Below, one piece after another: positions 47,412-56,697 of a DNA stretch of 64,000 nt (positions are counted from its first letter, which is position 1; each line of letters starts with the position of its first letter). Origin of the DNA: Sulfitobacter sp. OXR-159 (lineage in GTDB: Bacteria; Pseudomonadota; Alphaproteobacteria; Rhodobacterales; Rhodobacteraceae); NCBI RefSeq assembly GCF_034377145.1, contig NZ_CP139707.1, forward strand, positions 2,678,501-2,742,500, read 5' to 3'. Under the pieces are notes generated by a model. The model did not search any database and was not told where the DNA came from. It saw only the letters and a program-made list of their open reading frames with translations. The position numbers and the translations under genes were made by a program.

Positions 47412-49133
47412 ATGACCCTGCGGCCCCTTGCGCACTATCTGCCGATCCTCGACTGGGGGCGGCGCTATGATCGCGGCCAGTTCACCGGAGATATGGTGGC
47501 CGCGGTGATCGTCACCATCATGTTGATCCCGCAATCGCTGGCCTATGCGCTGCTTGCGGGGATGCCGCCTGAGGCGGGTATCTACGCCTCCATCGCGCCG
47601 ATTGTGCTTTATGCCATCTTCGGCACCAGCCGGGCGCTGGCGGTGGGGCCGGTGGCCGTGGTGTCGCTGATGACAGCAGCGGCGGTGGGCAATATCGCCG
47701 AAGCGGGCACGGCGGGCTATGTCACGGCGGCGCTGACGCTGGCGTTTCTATCCGGCGCAATGCTGTTAGCGCTCGGGCTGTTCCGGCTGGGCTTTCTGGC
47801 GAATTTTCTGTCTCACCCTGTGATCGCGGGGTTCATCACTGCCTCGGGCATCCTGATTGCCGCCAGCCAATTGCGTCATATTCTGGGGATCGAAGGCGAA
47901 GGCCATACGCTGGTCGAAATCCTCGCCAGCCTTTGGGCGGATCTGGGGGAGGTGAACCCCATCACCCTTCTGCTGGGCGTTACCGCGACGGCTTTCCTGT
48001 TCTGGGTGCGGGGCGGGCTTAAGCCCTTGCTCTTGCGTATGGGGCTGGGGCCACGCTTGGCCGATATCGGAGCCAAAACGGGGCCAGTGCTGGCGATCGT
48101 CGGCACCACGCTGGCGGTCTGGGCCTTTGATCTGGGCAGCCGCGGCGTGGCCATCGTGGGCGAAGTGCCGCAAAGCCTGCCGCCGCTCACGCTGCCTTCC
48201 TTCTCGCCCGACCTACTGTCGCAGCTGTTCATCCCCGCGCTGCTGATTTCGATTATCGGCTTTGTGGAAAGCATCAGCGTGGCGCAGACCTTGGCCGCCA
48301 AGAAACGCCAGCGCATCGACCCGGATCAAGAACTCATCGGTCTGGGCAGTGCGAACCTTGGCGCGGCCTTCACCGGGGGCTTTCCGGTCACCGGGGGCTT
48401 CTCTCGCTCTGTGGTGAATTTCGACGCGGGGGCCGAGACGCCCGCCGCGGGGGCCTTCACCGCCGTAGGGCTCGCGCTCGCGGCGCTGTTTCTGACGCCG
48501 CTGATCTACTTCCTGCCGAAAGCCACGCTGGCCGCCACGATCATCGTCGCGGTGCTGAGCCTCGTTGATTTCTCAATCCTCAAACGCGCGTGGGCCTTCA
48601 GCCATGCCGATTTCGCCGCCGTGAGCGTGACGATCCTGCTGACGCTGGTCTTCGGCGTGGAAGCGGGCGTAAGCGCAGGGGTCGTCACCTCGATCCTCGT
48701 GCATCTTTACAAGACCTCGCGCCCGCATATGGCCGTGGTGGGCCGGGTGCCGGGGACTGAGCATTTCCGCAATGTCTTGCGCCATGAAGTTGAGACCCAG
48801 CCCCATGTGCTGTCGCTGCGGGTGGACGAAAGCCTCTACTTCCCCAACGCGCGGTACCTTGAAGACCAGCTTGCACGCCATGCCGCCGAAAAGCCCGAAC
48901 TGACCGATGTGGTCCTGATGTTCCCGGCGGTGAATGAGATCGACCTGTCGGCGCTTGAATCGCTTGAGGCGATCAACACACGGCTGCGGGATGCCGATAT
49001 CCGGCTGCATCTGAGCGAGGTGAAAGGTCCGGTGATGGACAGACTGAAGCGCAGTCATTTTCTGGATGACCTCACCGGCGAGGTCTTTCTAAGCCAGCAC
49101 GAAGCCGTTTGCGCCTTGGCAGAGCGGCGGTAG
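47412..49133 (+). CDS. SulP family anion transporter
   Basis: A 573-residue protein with 10-12 predicted membrane segments and the SulP signature MLIPQSLAYALLAGMPPEAGIY. Residues about 440-565 form a STAS domain. SulP carriers move sulfate, bicarbonate or related anions. Placed after the persulfide genes, it may export sulfite or sulfate formed there. It is separated from blh by a terminator-like hairpin, so it may also be expressed alone. Confidence 0.9.
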   Translation: MTLRPLAHYLPILDWGRRYDRGQFTGDMVAAVIVTIMLIPQSLAYALLAGMPPEAGIYASIAPIVLYAIFGTSRALAVGPVAVVSLMTAAAVGNIAEAGTAGYVTAALTLAFLSGAMLLALGLFRLGFLANFLSHPVIAGFITASGILIAASQLRHILGIEGEGHTLVEILASLWADLGEVNPITLLLGVTATAFLFWVRGGLKPLLLRMGLGPRLADIGAKTGPVLAIVGTTLAVWAFDLGSRGVAIVGEVPQSLPPLTLPSFSPDLLSQLFIPALLISIIGFVESISVAQTLAAKKRQRIDPDQELIGLGSANLGAAFTGGFPVTGGFSRSVVNFDAGAETPAAGAFTAVGLALAALFLTPLIYFLPKATLAATIIVAVLSLVDFSILKRAWAFSHADFAAVSVTILLTLVFGVEAGVSAGVVTSILVHLYKTSRPHMAVVGRVPGTEHFRNVLRHEVETQPHVLSLRVDESLYFPNARYLEDQLARHAAEKPELTDVVLMFPAVNEIDLSALESLEAINTRLRDADIRLHLSEVKGPVMDRLKRSHFLDDLTGEVFLSQHEAVCALAERR

Positions 49134-49194
49134 AGACTGTCGAAAATTCGGCGGAGCCTAGGGAACCGCCCTGCCCGTCGCGCGTTTGCCTGCC

Positions 49195-49659
49195 ATGAAC
49201 AAGATATTCGCGCGCGCCGCCGCCCTTTCCGCCTGCCTTTTCGCCACTGCCGCCCCTGCCGAACAGGTTGGGAATGTCGATGTGGACTGGTTGGGTAATG
49301 ACATCATCGTCGAAGCCGTGGCCGACCCCAAGGTCAAGGGCGTGACCTGTCATCTGGCCTATTTCGAACGCGGTTTGATTGACCGGCTGCAAAAGGGCAA
49401 CTGGTTCGAAGACCCGTCGAACTCCTCCATCTCTTGCCGCCAGACCGGCCCGATTGAAGTTGGCGATATCGAGATGGATGATGAAGGCGAGAATGTCTTT
49501 AGCGAACGCCGCTCGATCATCTTTAAAACCCTGCGGGTGAAGCGTATTTTCGACAAAGAGAACAATACGCTGATCTACATCAGCCACAGCCAGCAGGTGC
49601 AGGACGGTTCGGCCAAGATGTCGATGTCGACCGTGCCCCTGTTCCAGCCCGGACAATAA
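49195..49659 (+). CDS. creA: CreA family protein
   Basis: A 154-residue exported protein with a signal peptide (MNKIFARAAALSACLFATAAPA) and the CreA pattern NDIIVEAVADPKVKGVTCHLAYF ending in SMSTVPL. Two cysteines are present in the mature part. The function of CreA is not established. The start was placed at the Met with the signal peptide, three codons after a Met with no better ribosome-binding site. Confidence 0.85.
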   Translation: MNKIFARAAALSACLFATAAPAEQVGNVDVDWLGNDIIVEAVADPKVKGVTCHLAYFERGLIDRLQKGNWFEDPSNSSISCRQTGPIEVGDIEMDDEGENVFSERRSIIFKTLRVKRIFDKENNTLIYISHSQQVQDGSAKMSMSTVPLFQPGQ

Positions 49660-49776
49660 GCCCAAGGGTCAATTTTTCCTCGGCGAAGGCTTGCCATCTT
49701 GGCGATCCCGCCTTGTCGGGCGACCTGCCTGCGATATGCTGCGCAAAACGCAACAATGCAGCGACAGGCAGGTTTT

Positions 49777-50925
49777 ATGAGACATTCACGCAGAACATTC
49801 GCATTCGGCCTCGCCGCTCTGGGACTGACCTCGGCCTGCTCAACTGGGGGCGGCGCGCTTGGCCCTGCAGCGGCGGCGGGGGTGCCGGACGATCTGCGCC
49901 CGGTGCCCAACGCGGGATATGATGCTTGGGTCGCGGCGTTTAAGGGGCGTGCATCGGCACAAGGTATTTCCGCCAACACCTTGGCTCAAGGGTTTCGCGG
50001 CGCGGGCTACCTGCCCGGCGTCGTGAAGCGGGACCGTAACCAGACGGAATTCAGCCGCAGCTTGGAAGATTACCTCGCGATCGCGGCCTCGGACGAGCGT
50101 GTATCAAAGGGGCGCGCGGCTTTTGCACGGCACCGCAGCACGCTGAACGCGATTGAGAACCGCTACGGTGTGGCGGCAGAGATCGTCGCGGCGGTTTGGG
50201 GGCTGGAGAGCTATTTCGGGGAGCGGCGCGGGAATGTACCTGTCGTTTCGGCCACTTCGACGCTGGCCTTTGACGGGCGGCGCGGGGCGTTCTTTGAAAA
50301 GCAGCTGATCGCGGCCCTGAAAATTCTGCAAAACGGCGATATCACTGCCGACCGCATGACCGGATCTTGGGCCGGGGCCATGGGGCATACGCAGTTTATT
50401 CCCACCTCCTATCAAGCTTTCGCGGTGGATTTCACCGGCGACGGGCGACGCGACATCTGGTCGGAAGACCCCAGCGATGCACTAGCCTCGACCGCCGCGT
50501 ATCTGTCGCGCAACGGCTGGACGCGCGGCGTGAAATGGGGCGGCGAAGTGGGCAGCATCCCCGCCAGCGCCGGGTCCGTGATCCAGCCGCAGGCAGGCGG
50601 GCCGCAGTTTGTCGTGACCAGCAATTTCCGGGCGCTGAAGCGCTACAACAACTCCGACAGCTACGCCATCGGCGTGGGCCATCTGGCCGATCGCATCGCC
50701 GGGGGCGGGCCGCTGCGCGGCAGCTTCCCCCCTGATGCCAACGGGTTGACCAAGGACGACAGGATGGCGCTGCAACAGCGGCTGACCGCGCGGGGGTTTG
50801 ACACCGATGGCACCGACGGGGTGATCGGGCCAAACAGCCGCAAGGCGATCAGCGCTTATCAGGCCAGCGTGGGCCTACCTGCGACGGGCGAGCCTTCGGT
50901 CGATCTGCTGCGCCGCCTGCAATAG
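49777..50925 (+). CDS. MltB-like lytic murein transglycosylase lipoprotein
   Basis: A 382-residue protein. A lipobox LTSAC near residue 23 predicts a lipoprotein. The transglycosylase domain has the catalytic Glu144 in WGLESYFGE and the hallmark GSWAGAMGHTQFIPTSY. A peptidoglycan-binding domain ends the protein (about residues 315-382, GVIGPNSRKAISAYQ). It cleaves murein. It is convergent with fliI, seven bases between stops. Confidence 0.88.
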   Translation: MRHSRRTFAFGLAALGLTSACSTGGGALGPAAAAGVPDDLRPVPNAGYDAWVAAFKGRASAQGISANTLAQGFRGAGYLPGVVKRDRNQTEFSRSLEDYLAIAASDERVSKGRAAFARHRSTLNAIENRYGVAAEIVAAVWGLESYFGERRGNVPVVSATSTLAFDGRRGAFFEKQLIAALKILQNGDITADRMTGSWAGAMGHTQFIPTSYQAFAVDFTGDGRRDIWSEDPSDALASTAAYLSRNGWTRGVKWGGEVGSIPASAGSVIQPQAGGPQFVVTSNFRALKRYNNSDSYAIGVGHLADRIAGGGPLRGSFPPDANGLTKDDRMALQQRLTARGFDTDGTDGVIGPNSRKAISAYQASVGLPATGEPSVDLLRRLQ

Positions 50926-50931
50926 GAGGTA

Positions 50932-52272
50932 TCAGCCGGGGCTGATTCCGGCCCGGTCGAGCATCCCTGCCACCTCGGCGAACGAGGATTGCGGCGGGGT
51001 ATGCTCGGCCTTGCGCTGGCTAAGGAATGTCTCGCACGGCCCGGCAAAGGCAATGGCGCGGTCCAATTCGGGGTTGCTGCCGCTGCGGTAAGCGCCGATG
51101 CGGATCAATTCCTCCATATCCGCATGGGCTGCCAGCGCCTTATGAGCGGCAGTGAGCAGCGTATACTCCACATCACTGTGGCAATCCGGCAACGTTCGCG
51201 AGACGCTCGCCAGCAGATCAATCGCTGGATAACGCCCCTTTTCGGCAATCTTTCGATCCAACACGATATGCCCGTCCGTGATCCCGCGCACGGCGTCGGC
51301 GATGGGGTCATTCATATCGTCGCCATCCACCAGAACGGTGAAAATCGCGGTGATGTCGCCCTTGCCCACCGGCCCCGGCCCGGCGCGCTCCAACATCTGC
51401 GGAAGCTCCGAGAACACCGTCGGCGGATAGCCCTTGGCGGTGGGCGGTTCGCGCGAGGCGAGGCCGATTTCGCGCTGTGCCATGGCAAAACGGGTTACGC
51501 TGTCCATCAAGAGCAGCACGTGCTGGCCCTGATCGCGAAAATGCTCGGCCACGGCCATGGCGGTCCAAGCGGCTTGGCGGCGGGTCAGCGGTGGCTCATC
51601 ACCCGTGGCGACGACGAGAACCGCCTTCTCCATCCCCTCGGGGCCAAGGTCGGATGAAATGAAATCCTGCACCTCGCGCCCGCGTTCGCCGACCAGTGCC
51701 ATGACCACCACATCGCAGTCCGTATAGCGTGCCAGCATGGCCATCAGCGTCGATTTACCAACACCGGAGCCTGCGAAAATGCCCAAGCGCTGACCTTGGC
51801 AAAGCGGGGTAAAGACATCGAGCGCGCGTACATGGGTCGCCAGTTTCGGGCCGATGCGTTTGCGGTCGAACGCACCCGGCGGGGCGGCGCGCAGCGGGCG
51901 GGGCTCGTTGCCCTCGGGCAGATGCCCCTTTCCATCAAGTGGTGCAGCAGAGGCGCTGATGACACGGCCCTTCCAGCTTTCGTCCGGGCGGATCACATCG
52001 CGGCCAACCGCGACCTCCACCCGGTCGCCCGCCGCCACCCCGCGCCATGAGCCGAAGGGGAGCAATTCGGTGCCATGGGTGCCAAGGCCCACGACCTCGG
52101 CATGAACCGGCCCGTCAGAGCCATGCACGATGCAGCGCTCGCCGATGCCCAGCACCCGCTCCAGCCCCACGGCGGTCAGGGTAATGCCGGTGATCGCGCG
52201 CACTTCGCCGGTGATCTCGGCCTCGCCCGCTTCGCGGGCAAAGCTTGTCAGCTCGGAAAAGAGTGTCTGCAT
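50932..52272 (-). CDS. fliI: Flagellum-specific ATP synthase FliI
   Basis: A 446-residue ATPase of the flagellar type III export apparatus. Walker A GSGVGKST is at about residues 168-175. The motif VGERGREVQDFIS and the sequence LLLMDSVTRFAMAQREIGLASREPP are typical. It stands alone on the minus strand, divergent from flgB and convergent with the MltB-like gene. Confidence 0.95.
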   Translation of the reverse strand: MQTLFSELTSFAREAGEAEITGEVRAITGITLTAVGLERVLGIGERCIVHGSDGPVHAEVVGLGTHGTELLPFGSWRGVAAGDRVEVAVGRDVIRPDESWKGRVISASAAPLDGKGHLPEGNEPRPLRAAPPGAFDRKRIGPKLATHVRALDVFTPLCQGQRLGIFAGSGVGKSTLMAMLARYTDCDVVVMALVGERGREVQDFISSDLGPEGMEKAVLVVATGDEPPLTRRQAAWTAMAVAEHFRDQGQHVLLLMDSVTRFAMAQREIGLASREPPTAKGYPPTVFSELPQMLERAGPGPVGKGDITAIFTVLVDGDDMNDPIADAVRGITDGHIVLDRKIAEKGRYPAIDLLASVSRTLPDCHSDVEYTLLTAAHKALAAHADMEELIRIGAYRSGSNPELDRAIAFAGPCETFLSQRKAEHTPPQSSFAEVAGMLDRAGISPG

Positions 52273-52342
52273 GGATAAATTTCCTCTAGGAGAGCAAGCT
52301 AATATTTACTATACAAGGATTAAACAGGCTATAGGCAAAAAA

Positions 52343-52747
52343 ATGAACTTGTCTAATCTTTCTATTCTTGGACTCGCTTCGGACCGGATGCAGTGGCTTT
52401 CGGCCCGGCAAAAGGTCGTGTCTGAAAACGTCGCCAATGCGTCGACACCGAACTTCAAAGCACGTGATGTATCGTCCTTTGAATCGATGCTGAGCGGAGA
52501 GCTGTCGCGCGATAAAGGGCTGGTGACGACCCATGACAAGCATTTCACCGGTGTCGCCCAAGGAACGCCCGGCGTGCGTGAGGTGACGGATCGCAGCGCC
52601 ATTGGCACCACGCTGGATGGCAATACCGTAAACCTCGAAGAACAGGCCGTGAAGGCCGCCGAGATCGGTGACCATTACAGGTTGGCAGCACAGCTTTACC
52701 GCAAAAGCTATGACTTGCTCACCATGGCCGTCACCGGGAACAGGTAA
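52343..52747 (+). CDS. flgB: Flagellar basal-body rod protein FlgB
   Basis: A 134-residue rod protein. The N-terminal MNLSNLSILGLASDRMQWL and VSENVANASTPNFKARDV are the family pattern. The start was chosen because the longer open frame reads through fliI-antisense sequence. The upstream region 52273-52342 is AT-rich and must contain the divergent fliI and flgB promoters. It starts an operon flgB-flgC-fliE-fliQ-slt-flhA-fliR-flhB. Confidence 0.92.
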   Translation: MNLSNLSILGLASDRMQWLSARQKVVSENVANASTPNFKARDVSSFESMLSGELSRDKGLVTTHDKHFTGVAQGTPGVREVTDRSAIGTTLDGNTVNLEEQAVKAAEIGDHYRLAAQLYRKSYDLLTMAVTGNR

Positions 52748-52756
52748 GGAAAACGC

Positions 52757-53167
52757 ATGGATCCGCTTCAGTCTATCGCCAAAATCGCCGCCAGCGGGAT
52801 GACCGCGCAGACCGCGCGTTTGCGGGTGATCTCGGAAAACGTGGCCAACGCCGATTCCACGGGCACCACGCCCGGCGCCGATCCGTTTCGGCGCAAGACC
52901 ATCAGCTTTTCCGAGTTGATAGACCGCAATGGCGGCGGGTCATTGGTTGAGGTCGATCGGATCGGGCGCGACCAATCCCCCTTTCGCCGCGATTATGACC
53001 CGTCGCATCCGGCGGCGGATGACACCGGCTATGTCAATCGGCCCAATGTCGATCCGATCATTGAGATGGCCAACATGCGCGAGGCCTCGCGCAACTACGA
53101 GGCCAACATGAACATGTTCGAGTCAGGCCGCCGGATGCGCGGTCAGATGCTCGACCTGCTGAAGTGA
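52757..53167 (+). CDS. flgC: Flagellar basal-body rod protein FlgC
   Basis: A 136-residue rod protein with the family opening LQSIAKIAASGMTAQTARL and ISENVANADST, and the C-terminal block ANMREASRNYEANMNMF. It starts nine bases after flgB with a TAAGGA ribosome-binding site. Confidence 0.94.
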   Translation: MDPLQSIAKIAASGMTAQTARLRVISENVANADSTGTTPGADPFRRKTISFSELIDRNGGGSLVEVDRIGRDQSPFRRDYDPSHPAADDTGYVNRPNVDPIIEMANMREASRNYEANMNMFESGRRMRGQMLDLLK

Positions 53168-53178
53168 GGTAACCTGAG

Positions 53179-53511
53179 ATGAGCGATCCCGCCTCCCTGA
53201 TCTCGACCGCCGCGGTTCGCGGTGCCTATCGCACCTCGCAATCGCTAACGGCGCAAAAAGGCGAAGCTATCGCCGAAGAGGCAGGCGCCAGCGCCAATAG
53301 CTTCACCAATATGGTGCAGCAAGCCTCGGAAAACGCGCTGGAAACAGTGCGCGAGGGCGAGGCCGTGGCCCAAGCCGGGCTGCGCGGTGAGGCGGATACC
53401 CAGCAGGTGGTCGAAGCGATGCTGGCGATGGAAAGCACAGTCAAAGTCGCCGTGTCGGTGCGCGACCGCTTTGTCGAAGCCTATCAGGAAATCTTGCGGA
53501 TGCCGATCTAG
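53179..53511 (+). CDS. fliE: Flagellar hook-basal body complex protein FliE
   Basis: A 110-residue adaptor between MS ring and rod. The C-terminal GEADTQQVVEAMLAMESTVKV and RDRFVEAYQEILRMPI are the FliE hallmark. It lies 11 bases after flgC and three bases before fliQ. Confidence 0.92.
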   Translation: MSDPASLISTAAVRGAYRTSQSLTAQKGEAIAEEAGASANSFTNMVQQASENALETVREGEAVAQAGLRGEADTQQVVEAMLAMESTVKVAVSVRDRFVEAYQEILRMPI

Positions 53512-53514
53512 GCC

Positions 53515-53784
53515 ATGACCGAAACCCAGACCTATGACATCATCTCTGCTACCGTCTGGGCCGTGCTTTTGGCCTCGGGTCCGGTGCTGGGGGTGGCGCT
53601 GGCGATTGGTCTGGTGATCGCGTTTTTCCAAGCGCTCACGCAAATTCAAGAAATGACGCTGACCTTCGTGCCCAAGATCGTGATGATCTTTGTCACCCTG
53701 CTGGCCGCGACGCCGTTCATGTATGCCACGCTGAAGAACCTGTCAGATACGGTCTTTGACCTCGTGCAGAACGGTGGGCTGTGA
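53515..53784 (+). CDS. fliQ: Flagellar export protein FliQ
   Basis: An 89-residue, two-helix membrane component of the flagellar export gate, with the pattern GVALAIGLVIAFFQALTQIQEMTLTF split across the loop. Its stop overlaps the GTG start of the transglycosylase gene. Confidence 0.93.
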   Translation: MTETQTYDIISATVWAVLLASGPVLGVALAIGLVIAFFQALTQIQEMTLTFVPKIVMIFVTLLAATPFMYATLKNLSDTVFDLVQNGGL

Positions 53785-54614
53785 GAGCGCTTTGGCATAT
53801 GGCCCGTGCGGCGCTGCTGGGGGCGGTGCTTGCGACCCCTGCCCTCGCCCAAGGCTGGGGGTCGTTCTATGAGCCATCGCAGAAAAACGCGGTGACCAAG
53901 ACAGCCCGGACGCTGGCCGCCAAAGGCGGGCCCGAAGGCGTCTGCATCCGCGAAATTCTGGCGGCGCAAACGCGGCATGGCATTCCAGATAACCTGCTGC
54001 TGGCCATCGGCCTGCAAGAGGCGGGCACCCGGCGCAACGGGCATTTCACCGTCTGGCCCTACGCGGTCAACGCGGCGGGCGAAGGGCGGCTCTTCGACAG
54101 CCGCAACGCCGCGCTTGATTGGATCGCAGAGCGGCAGGCGAGTGGCATCCGCTCCATTGACGTGGGCTGTATGCAGATCAACATGCGCTGGCACCCGGAT
54201 GCTTTCGACAACCCCGCCCAAGGGTTCGATCCGCGCGTGAACGTCGATTACGCCGCGCGTTTCCTCAAACGGTTGCACCGCCGCACGGGAAGTTGGATGC
54301 AGGCCGCGGGGTCGTACCATTCATTCGAGCCTGAGTACCGCGACACCTACCTTGACCGTCTGCAAAAGAACATCTCTGCCGCCAATGCGCGGCTGCCGGA
54401 GTTTCAGGCGCTGGCCAGTGCCAGCCCCGTTCCCGCGCGTCCGCGCAAGACGCCTCGCAGCAGCTCGGGCAGTTATGACAGGTTGGCGGCCAAGGCCACA
54501 TGGGGTGCGCAGATCGGCGGGGCGGCGAATGCGCGCCGCTCGCTTTATTCAGCCCATGAGATGCAGCCCGTCCTGCCACAGTTCACCACCGTCCACGCGG
54601 AGGATGCGGGATGA
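53781..54614 (+). CDS. Flagellar-cluster lytic transglycosylase (SltF-like)
   Basis: A 277-residue exported protein with a signal peptide (MARAALLGAVLATPALA if started at 53799, longer if started at the GTG at 53781). The SLT-like domain has the likely catalytic Glu80 in GLQEAGTRR, the motif DVGCMQINMRWHP and NVDYAARFLKRLH. The GTG overlaps the fliQ stop. A dedicated transglycosylase that opens murein for the rod is known in Rhodobacter (SltF), and this is the likely counterpart. The C-terminus is basic and low-complexity. Confidence 0.82.
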   Translation: MRALWHMARAALLGAVLATPALAQGWGSFYEPSQKNAVTKTARTLAAKGGPEGVCIREILAAQTRHGIPDNLLLAIGLQEAGTRRNGHFTVWPYAVNAAGEGRLFDSRNAALDWIAERQASGIRSIDVGCMQINMRWHPDAFDNPAQGFDPRVNVDYAARFLKRLHRRTGSWMQAAGSYHSFEPEYRDTYLDRLQKNISAANARLPEFQALASASPVPARPRKTPRSSSGSYDRLAAKATWGAQIGGAANARRSLYSAHEMQPVLPQFTTVHAEDAG

Positions 54615-56695
54615 GTACGAAACCGAACACCATCCTGCCGCAGCTGAGCATGTTCGGCGCAAACAAAGACGTCAGCTTTGCCGTCGGCATGGCGCTGGTG
54701 CTGGCGGTTCTGTTCCTGCCGCTGCCGCCGATCTTGCTCGATTTCGGGCTCGCGCTATCACTGTCGCTGAGCGTGCTGATTTTCATGGTGGCGCTCTGGA
54801 TCCCTTCGCCGTTGCAGTTCAACTCCTTCCCGACGCTGCTGCTGGTCACGACCATGTTGCGCCTGTCGCTCAACGTGGCCTCAACCCGGCTGATCCTCAG
54901 CGAAGGCCATGCGGGTCTCCATGCGGCGGGGGATGTAATCCAGGGTTTCTCCAAGTTCATCGTGGCGGGCAATTTCGTCATCGGCGTGGTGATCTTTGCC
55001 ATCCTCGTGATCATCAACTTCGTTGTGATTACAAAGGGTTCGACCCGTATCGCCGAGGTTGCCGCGCGGTTCTCGCTCGATGCGATGCCGGGCAAACAAA
55101 TGGCGATCGATGCCGATATGGGCGCTGGATTGATCGACGAAGACGAGGCCCGTCGCCGCCGTAAGGAACTGGAAGACGAAAGCGCGTTTTTCGGTGCCAT
55201 GGACGGTGCGTCGAAATTCGTGCGCGGCGATGCGGTGGCGGGGCTCATTATCACGTTGATCAACGTCATCGGCGGCATCCTCATCGGCGTCGTGCAGCGC
55301 GGCATGGGTGTGGGCGATGCCTTTAACGTCTTTACCTCGCTGACCATCGGCGACGGGCTGGTGAGCCAAATTCCGGCGCTGGTAGTGTCGCTCGCCGCCG
55401 GTCTGATCGTGACCAAAGGCGGCACGCGCGGCGCGGCGAACGAGGCGGTCTTTGACCAGCTGTCGAACTTCCCCAAGGCGCTTTACATGGCGGCTTTGCT
55501 GCTGTTCGGCATCGGCCTTTTGCCGGGCTTTCCGCTGCTGGTCTTCGCCCTTCTGGCCGCTGCCATGGTGGGCTTGGGCGTGGTGATCCAGCGCGGCGCG
55601 GCAGAGGCGGCAGAGGCCAAGGCGCAGGCTGATGCAGAGGCACAGAAAAAGCAGGACATGCCGGAGGTCGATGCCAACCCCATGCACCTCGACGAGTTGC
55701 GGCTGGTGCTGGGCGAAGGGCTGGTGGCGCTGGCCAACCGCCCCGACGCGGTGCTGCCGAGCAAGATCAAATCCCTGCGCAAACATTTCGCCGAAGAGTT
55801 CGGTTTCCCCATGCCCTCAGTGCGGATCAAGGATGACGTGAGCCTGCCGATCAACAGCTACTCTTTCCAAATCCACGGCGTTGATGTGGCCAAGGGCGAC
55901 ATCCGCGCCAACCAGATGATGGTGATCAACCCCGAAGGCGCGCCACTGCAACTGCCCGGTGAGGCCACGCGCGAACCCACCTTTGGGCTCGACGCGCTTT
56001 GGGTCGACAGCAAGGTCGCCGATCAGGCCGAGGCCCAGGGTTATACGGTGGTGGACCCCGAAAGCGTGATCACCACGCATTTGACCGAAGTGGTCAAGGA
56101 AAACATGTCCGAACTGCTCACCTACGGCTCGGCAAAAGAGGCGATTGAGGGGCTGGACCGGAACTATCAAAAGCTGGTCAACGATCTACCCGTCCCCTCC
56201 CCCGCCATTCTGGTGCAGCAGGTCTTGCAGGAACTGCTGCTGGAGCGTGTGTCGATCCGCAACCTGCCTCTGATCGTTGAGGCCATGGCCGAGGCCACAC
56301 GACAGACCAGCAAGCCCGCGCTGGTGCTGGAAAACGTGCGCCGCCGCCTGTCGAGCCAGATTTGCCAAGGTCTGTCCGATGGGCAGGGCTTCGTGCCTGT
56401 CATCACCCTGTCGCCCTCGTGGGAGGCCGAGTTCATTGACGCGGTCAAGATGGTCGGTGATGACCGCACATTCGTCATGTCGCCCAAACGGGTACAGGAA
56501 TTCGTGCTGCAAGCCCGCCAGCAGATCCAGCGCTTCGCCTCTGAGGACAGCTGGCCCGCGCTGATGGTCAACCCCGAGGCGCGGTCCTATGTGCGCTCCA
56601 TGTTGGAGCGGGTCAGCCCGATGACGCCGGTCATTTCCAACGCCGAAATCCACCGCAAGGTGTCACTGCGGACCGTCGCCACCATCGGGGGCTAG
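54611..56695 (+). CDS. flhA: Flagellar export gate protein FlhA
   Basis: A 694-residue export protein with about eight N-terminal membrane helices and a cytoplasmic domain. The FHIPEP region FNSFPTLLLVTTMLRLSLNVASTRLIL and the motif DAMPGKQMAIDADM are present. It overlaps the transglycosylase by four bases. Confidence 0.96.
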   Translation: MSTKPNTILPQLSMFGANKDVSFAVGMALVLAVLFLPLPPILLDFGLALSLSLSVLIFMVALWIPSPLQFNSFPTLLLVTTMLRLSLNVASTRLILSEGHAGLHAAGDVIQGFSKFIVAGNFVIGVVIFAILVIINFVVITKGSTRIAEVAARFSLDAMPGKQMAIDADMGAGLIDEDEARRRRKELEDESAFFGAMDGASKFVRGDAVAGLIITLINVIGGILIGVVQRGMGVGDAFNVFTSLTIGDGLVSQIPALVVSLAAGLIVTKGGTRGAANEAVFDQLSNFPKALYMAALLLFGIGLLPGFPLLVFALLAAAMVGLGVVIQRGAAEAAEAKAQADAEAQKKQDMPEVDANPMHLDELRLVLGEGLVALANRPDAVLPSKIKSLRKHFAEEFGFPMPSVRIKDDVSLPINSYSFQIHGVDVAKGDIRANQMMVINPEGAPLQLPGEATREPTFGLDALWVDSKVADQAEAQGYTVVDPESVITTHLTEVVKENMSELLTYGSAKEAIEGLDRNYQKLVNDLPVPSPAILVQQVLQELLLERVSIRNLPLIVEAMAEATRQTSKPALVLENVRRRLSSQICQGLSDGQGFVPVITLSPSWEAEFIDAVKMVGDDRTFVMSPKRVQEFVLQARQQIQRFASEDSWPALMVNPEARSYVRSMLERVSPMTPVISNAEIHRKVSLRTVATIGG

Positions 56696-56697
56696 AG

